From contig NC_057379.1 in assembly GCF_016906535.1 (NCBI RefSeq), positions 434,001 through 498,000 of the forward strand: 64,000 bases of DNA. The letters run 5' to 3'. Numbering within the stretch: position 1 is the stretch's first letter; each line of letters opens with the position of its first letter. Source of the DNA: Rhizoctonia solani. Taxonomy: Eukaryota > Basidiomycota > Agaricomycetes > Cantharellales > Ceratobasidiaceae. The position numbers were made by a program, and so were the translations under genes. Shown piece by piece: positions 58,633 to 64,000 of this stretch. The notes beneath the pieces are model-generated. The model ran no database searches. It was not told the origin of the DNA and worked only from the letters and a program-made list of their open reading frames with translations.

Positions 58633-61600
58633 CGTCGTTGAGAGCAAGTTATGACGTATTACGTCATATCCAGTGTCTTTGACCAGAAAAGGTAACGCAA
58701 CGGCCAGGAACTGCTCCGTTTGACGAACCTGACCATGCTCACCCAACGTGCTCCAAATTTAATAAATATTATTTTCTCGCGCTCGAAACGGGATAAGCTC
58801 ACGAAACAACACGCTTTGTTGTATACACTGAGCTTTTCCGACCGCCGGCCTTACATTTAAAGTAGGGTTTCCCGCTTCGGAGGAGACCAAGTACGCGATG
58901 CTCCCTTGTGGCCGCGCCTTGATTGGGAAGTGCAATTAGTGTTTCCCGTACTCACATGTTGACCGAATATGGTTCTCGCCCATGACGATCGCACGCTAGC
59001 CAAAGTGAGTCTTGTACATTGGCAACGAGGGGTGGGGCTGGACCGACTATTACAATCCTCTATAATAATAGGATCTCCCTATAGTGAGCGAGTTTTGCTC
59101 GTCTTCGACTCCGCTAACACCTATACAAGTCCCCTGGTTTTATTGATCTGCATCCATTCAAGCGGCAAATTATTGTTCGATCATACACAAGTCCAATTTC
59201 TTAGCCACTTGATTCCAGGCTTCCAATATCGTATGTGCCTAGACCGAGGCCCCTCACTTGGAGGCTCAACACGCCAACAAGCACTTCTCCGTACCAATCC
59301 CATACACATTTCATTTCGTGTCTTTCATTAATAGCTTTCAACGCCTCTTACTTTTGAACCCATCACCAACGCCACCCGGCCGTTTCTTAGAGCGCTAAGT
59401 CCATGTATTTCATACCCTAACACCACCCTACTTGGTATAGTCTAAGAAATTGCCGAACAAAGAATATAGACATAACAGATTATCAAAGCTACCAGCCTTA
59501 CAGCCATACACGAGGCGCCCTGGAATCCTCAAATTTCAAACCAAGCTGCGACAATGCGTTTGTATCCACGTTTCGTGTGGTAAGAAGGCAAAAACTCGTG
59601 GGTTGGGCAAAATGAAGCAGGCGGAATCGACAGGGGTAAGCGATTATCATTTGGATGACGAGTTCTCGATGATGACCCTCTTGCGCGTGTTGATAAAAAT
59701 CAATGCATATATGCGGATAGCAGGGTGAGCTTGCCACCAAATCACCGAATTGATAGGGATGAAGCTTGCATTTATATGCCGGTGTACTGCACCATGGGAA
59801 TCAGAAGCCATCCTATTCATTTCAGTCAGCCTTTGTATTTTATTCGTGACGAGAGACCACGCCACAATGTCAATTTAGATTGGTTCTCTGCTGCGTAGCA
59901 ATCAAACACACCACTACCGTCGCCAATTTATCCCTAATTCGTCCACTTGGGTTGCTTAACAAAGCGTCCTTGGGAAAGTATCTCAATATATGCGCCAAAT
60001 ACAATATCAATCAATTGTTGTTAATCGCTGATTCTCGGCAAACCGGAATTTACCAGACTGTTAAATTCCCGTAACAAATCATAGTACCAGGTCGCGATTT
60101 GCGGAATGAAGGTCGGTCGGTCTCACCAAATGACACACGCTTCCGTACCCAAGCCGCCGAATTCCGGCCATCTATTTAGTATGGCGCATCACCCTGCAGA
60201 GTGTACACCTCATTGCAGATCTATATGGGGTGATACAAGGGCCTGTACACCTTGTTCAATACAATGACCCTTGCTCAGTATCAATGCACTTGGGTTACAT
60301 TCAAGGTGAACATTCACCCTGGGGTCCGATGGATCTTGTCAATATTTTTATGGTTGAATCATATGTATCGTGTCACCCACAAAATTAGAATTCTTGTCCA
60401 GTTATTTTGCGACAAATGGCTGTTGGTACGGGTACATTTTAAAGTTGGTACGGCGACCAATGGGAATGGACAGTTGTGGGATAAAATTCGTAAGTTCAGT
60501 AATTGGCCTCTCCTGAGTAGGAGACAATCAGATCATAATCGCCATCACGAGTATGGATATCATATCATCGCTATGAAGAATTATCCAACCCTGTACACAT
60601 TACAGTACTGTACCGTGGTGTATGTGTCCATTACCCAAGTAACTTTCAAACCTTGAGGATAAACACGAGGTCAGAGCCAATGAAATCTCAGCCGGCGGCA
60701 CGTACTTGAAAACACACACAAGTCCCCGCCCCGCATACAATTACGCCCAACGATTAATCAAAAAAACCACATCTTAAACTCGAATCGCCATCATATTAGG
60801 GGCAAGTCCGATTTCACGATAAGAGAAGAAGACACTTGCCTAATCAGTCGAGCTTTCATTGTCTCGCCCATCGCCGCGTACCTTGACCTCCTTTCTCCTT
60901 TCTCGTCCCGTCTCGTCTATCTGAAGCACTTCTGTACCCCCCAACTTTTTGAGTTCAATCAAAAGTGGGTACACCATTCAAAACTGGAACGTTTGAGCGA
61001 ATCACGTTTAGTAAAGAATCTTGCGCCTTTGATTCGCTGTGTACTGCCTCTTCCCCTCATCCCCAGCCGTGACGAATACATACAATCTTAGATTTGGTTG
61101 CCGATCTCAGAGGCTTGTCAACTTCAACTCTTTTCAGCCATTCCTCACGACTCAGGGGCCCCGGTGTTTTGGCTAAAAGCCGTCTTGATGAAATGTAAAA
61201 AATAGAAGTAAAAACCTTTTATAGCCGCACGGGCGAATAGCTACACCAGCCGTTGTATTCAATAGCCGTAACCTACTTGTCCTATGAGGGTATACTCCAT
61301 TGTCGCCTGCTACCCCACTTTTAGATAATCCACAACACGACCACATCAATCTACCTTTTTTATATACCCAACAACGTTAAACTCTCATAGACACTCAAAG
61401 TTCAAATGACGGAATATGCTATCGAACCAATCGCAGACGATCCGTCTTTATACCTAAACCATCATCTCCCGCAAATGACAAGATTGCCGAACTCATCAAG
61501 CCCACACTTTTTCTCAACGTTTTCCTTATCTCCGAATCGACAGTAGCATATATGCGTCTCGAATTAACATGTATATAATACTCTGTAAACTTCATTATCA

Positions 61601-63067
61601 TAAACGTGTTCAAGGTCTACGGATCCAGAACGCGAATCTCGACTGGGGCCATGTTTAATCGTCCGCCAGCCCCACCTCGGGCGCTCCACCAACTAGCCTA
61701 TAGACTCTCGCTAACCTTGGCTTGCTTGCTTACTTTACATCACCAAGCCCCGTCCCCGTCCCTATCCCCGTCCCCGCAAATTCTTCTACCCGAGTCGAGA
61801 ACCGAACACACCTCGTATCCGGATCTTGTACCCAACAACCTCACAATCCCACATCACTCTCGAACCAAACATTAACATTCGCACGTACGCAACCCTCCTC
61901 AAGACCGAACCAATCCCCGCTCGAGCTCAATAGTATTGAATACCAAAACAAGGATCCCGTTCTGTCGATCGCGAAGTCAAGAACTCGTTGAAAAAAAAAA
62001 TTTCTTTTGCGCCCCCCCCCCCCACTCCTGATCCGACTCGAGTCTAAATTTCCCGCGCGGGAGAGAACGTAAAGACATATATATATACGCTACGGAACAC
62101 CGTAACAGGCATGTAGGATATCGTAATCAATCACGATCACGATCGACCCCAAGCGACCTGCGCGCACTTCCACCCCCCCCCCATTCTTCTTGTTCTTCTG
62201 CGCCAAGCGCAACCCATCGTTGTTCCCGATACGTTAGCACTACTATAGTACAATCACCTTTTTTTTTTGCTTATCCATCGTTCTATCCGAGTGTTCTTGC
62301 CGCGTCAAGTGATCATGGGGGTCTAGCCCAACGTGGTGCATCTTATTCCCAAGCGAGTCATGGGAAAAGAAAAGAAAAGGAAAAAGTTGGAGGGAAAAAG
62401 GTTAGAAATGCCACCCCCTATGTGTCCTCGCCTGCCTCGCCTTGCATCACTTTACCTTGACGCTATTCCAACCGACCAACCTACCAACCTACCGACTTGC
62501 ACACCAAGCTCGGACAAGAACCACCCAAGAGACCAAGGACGCATACAACAACAAATTTAACACTAAAACGCATAAATTTCATATCATATATCCGTTATGT
62601 TAAAAATCATTATTACATCTTCATCAACGTACATCTGTCGTCGTCGTGTAAATACATAAAAAAAATTCGCGCTAAATCTTACTTTAAAAAAATGATTCGG
62701 TTCGTTCACTTGTTCGTCGTGGTCTAGGTGGTCCCCGCACGGGAAGGTGCCAAATGAACAAAGAGAAAAAAAATAAGGGCACGAGACCACCCAAGACGCA
62801 AAGAAATCCAAACCCAAGAGCGGTGAATCACTTGACCCAACAACAAAATCCCCAAACTAGGCCCCGGCTCATAAAGAAATAAGAAGAACAAAAGTAAAGA
62901 CAAAATAGCACCGGGGTGGCATGGGGAATGAGGATAACATACACGATTTCGGCCGAAGGGTAAACGGGGGAAGAACGAGAAAGATAGGAGCTCGAGATTG
63001 ATTGATTGGATGCTGATTGTGAATTGCGTGATGAAATGCGTTGGAGAGTTGGGGAGGGGGTATGGGA
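58633..63067. other. 4.4-kb gene-poor region
   Basis: Long stretch upstream of VPS29. Short open frames have no family signals. Notable simple sequence: imperfect CCCCGT repeats at about 61747-61780, runs of 12 and 10 cytosines at 62012-62023 and 62173-62182, and A10 at 61991-62000. Two loosely similar motifs at about 60293 and 60429 (GGGT-ACATT-AA) may be relics of a mobile element. The last 500 bp, AT-rich, may be 3' flank of the edge gene. Confidence 0.4.
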
Positions 63068-64000
63068 CTATGATTCGCCCTCCTTGGTCATGAGTTCGGT
63101 AATGGTGCGTGCAACCGAGTTGACGGCGGTGAGAATGGCAGTGCGGTGAGACTCTTCGATGCGGTCGACAAAACGCTGGGCGAATTTCTGTTACGTAATA
63201 GTAGTTAGTGACGTGTCGAAAAATTGAAGGTAAAGTGGAACATGTATCTTTGGGTGGGCGCACGAGGGCGCATGGGGGCGACTTGGGATAGGCGTAAGAA
63301 AGATGAGACGGGAGAGAGCAACTCACGTCGGGGTGCCATTGCATCAAGGCAGCGCGCAGACGCATCTTGCGAGTCTTGGTAGGCGAGTGACACGGGCTGA
63401 GCAAGAACTTTTCAATCGCACTCGATTGAAGTTCCTCAAAGGAACGAGCGGGCATGGACACGGGCCAAGGAATGTCGTAAAACGTGAGCTAGAGAAGGAT
63501 GAGCTCGAGGGCAGTTGACTGAAAAGCGAGAGATACACACCGGTCGGCCGTTGGCATTGACACCGTTGATGAGGTCCTGCCAGCCAGACTCGTAGCGAGC
63601 CCAAGCGGCAATGACAATCTGCTCCTCGTTCTTCTTCCTCTCGTCTGCCTGTTTCCTGCGTTCCTCTTCCAGACGCCTGCGCTCCTCCTCGAATGCCTTG
63701 CGGGCAGCGGCGGCCTCTCTGGCTTCTCTGGCAGCGCGGGCGGCCTGTTGCTCGCGGTACTTGATCTCCTCCTGGTGTTCCTGATAGCGACGGATCTCCT
63801 CGGCGCGACGAGCAGCGGCAATGGCCTCTGGGCTGGCAGGCTGGTAGCGGTAGGAAAAGGAGGGAGATCGTTGGGGCGGGTGACGACGGGCAGAAGGAGG
63901 GTCGGGGTGGAGATGCGTGTGCTGCTCTTCATGTGCACCTCGGCGGTCCCACTCGGACTTGAGATTGTTGGCCCATGCACGGCGGGCAGCACCAGCGGTG
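63068..64000 (-). CDS. NFKBIL1-like protein, partial at right edge
   Basis: Paralogue of 50919-54655, cut by the window edge at its N-terminal side. The visible exons are 63541-64000 (continuing), 63327-63488 and 63068-63187. The first carries RAWANNLKSEWDRRGAHEE, then a Glu/Arg/Ala coiled coil (EEERRRLEEERRKQADERKK) and IVIAAWARYESGWQDLING. The second has LTFYDIPWPVSMPARSFEEL and RKMRLRAALMQWHPD; the third KFAQRFVDRIEESHRTAILT, NSVARTITELMTKEGES and TAG at 63068-63070. The signature from IPWP through WHPDKF to RTITELM parallels VPWP-WHSDKF-RSLTELM in the other copy. GT-AG introns fit by phase. N-terminus not seen; molecular role unknown. Confidence 0.83.

Noticed and set aside
60252..60656. 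134-codon plus-strand open frame
   Set aside because: Composition is not coding-like (many Trp, His, Tyr in low-GC sequence), with no recognisable domain.

Overview
The window looks like nuclear DNA of a filamentous basidiomycete. The evidence is short GT-AG introns of about 45-65 bp, dense splicing (small proteins split over four to seven exons), fungal families such as an extracellular intradiol dioxygenase, a barwin-like secreted protein, an HVA1/TUDOR protein and Gtt1-type glutathione transferases, and a Mor2/Tao3 morphogenesis scaffold. Protein style suggests Agaricomycetes, with a Rhizoctonia/Ceratobasidium-type genome as best guess (inference only). Exon joins were read by eye from splice signals and reading-frame phase, so gene ends are firmer than some internal junctions.

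Left third (1-22 kb): a tandem pair of MFS monocarboxylate-type transporters (minus), ribosomal protein eL20, a UBL3/MUB-like prenylated ubiquitin-fold protein, a zinc-independent MDR oxidoreductase, a secreted intradiol dioxygenase, a small secreted double-psi beta-barrel protein, a 1,068-bp internally deleted hAT transposon with a perfect 8-bp target duplication, an HVA1/TUDOR small protein, a SAM methyltransferase and a four-helix membrane protein.

Middle (22-48 kb): a KOW-like orphan, a tandem GST pair whose first copy is decaying, the 8.4-kb Mor2/Tao3/Furry homologue with one apparent single-base frameshift, a triple-SH3/double-kinase gene, MLH1, the PP4 regulatory subunit PPP4R2, and a PNPOx-like/ferredoxin-reductase fusion.

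Right part (48-64 kb): a Ser-rich GPI-type wall protein, a long coiled-coil protein with an NFKBIL1-like C-terminus, VPS29 of retromer, and at the edge a second NFKBIL1-like paralogue. Two long gene-poor stretches (54.7-57.5 and 58.6-63.1 kb) hold no gene I can support.

Housekeeping genes (eL20, MLH1, VPS29, PPP4R2, Mor2) are interspersed with accessory secreted, transport and detoxification genes. I see no biosynthetic cluster or operon-like unit. The most distinctive items are the SH3x3-kinase-kinase gene, the hAT deletion derivative, the degenerating GST copy and three GC-AG introns.
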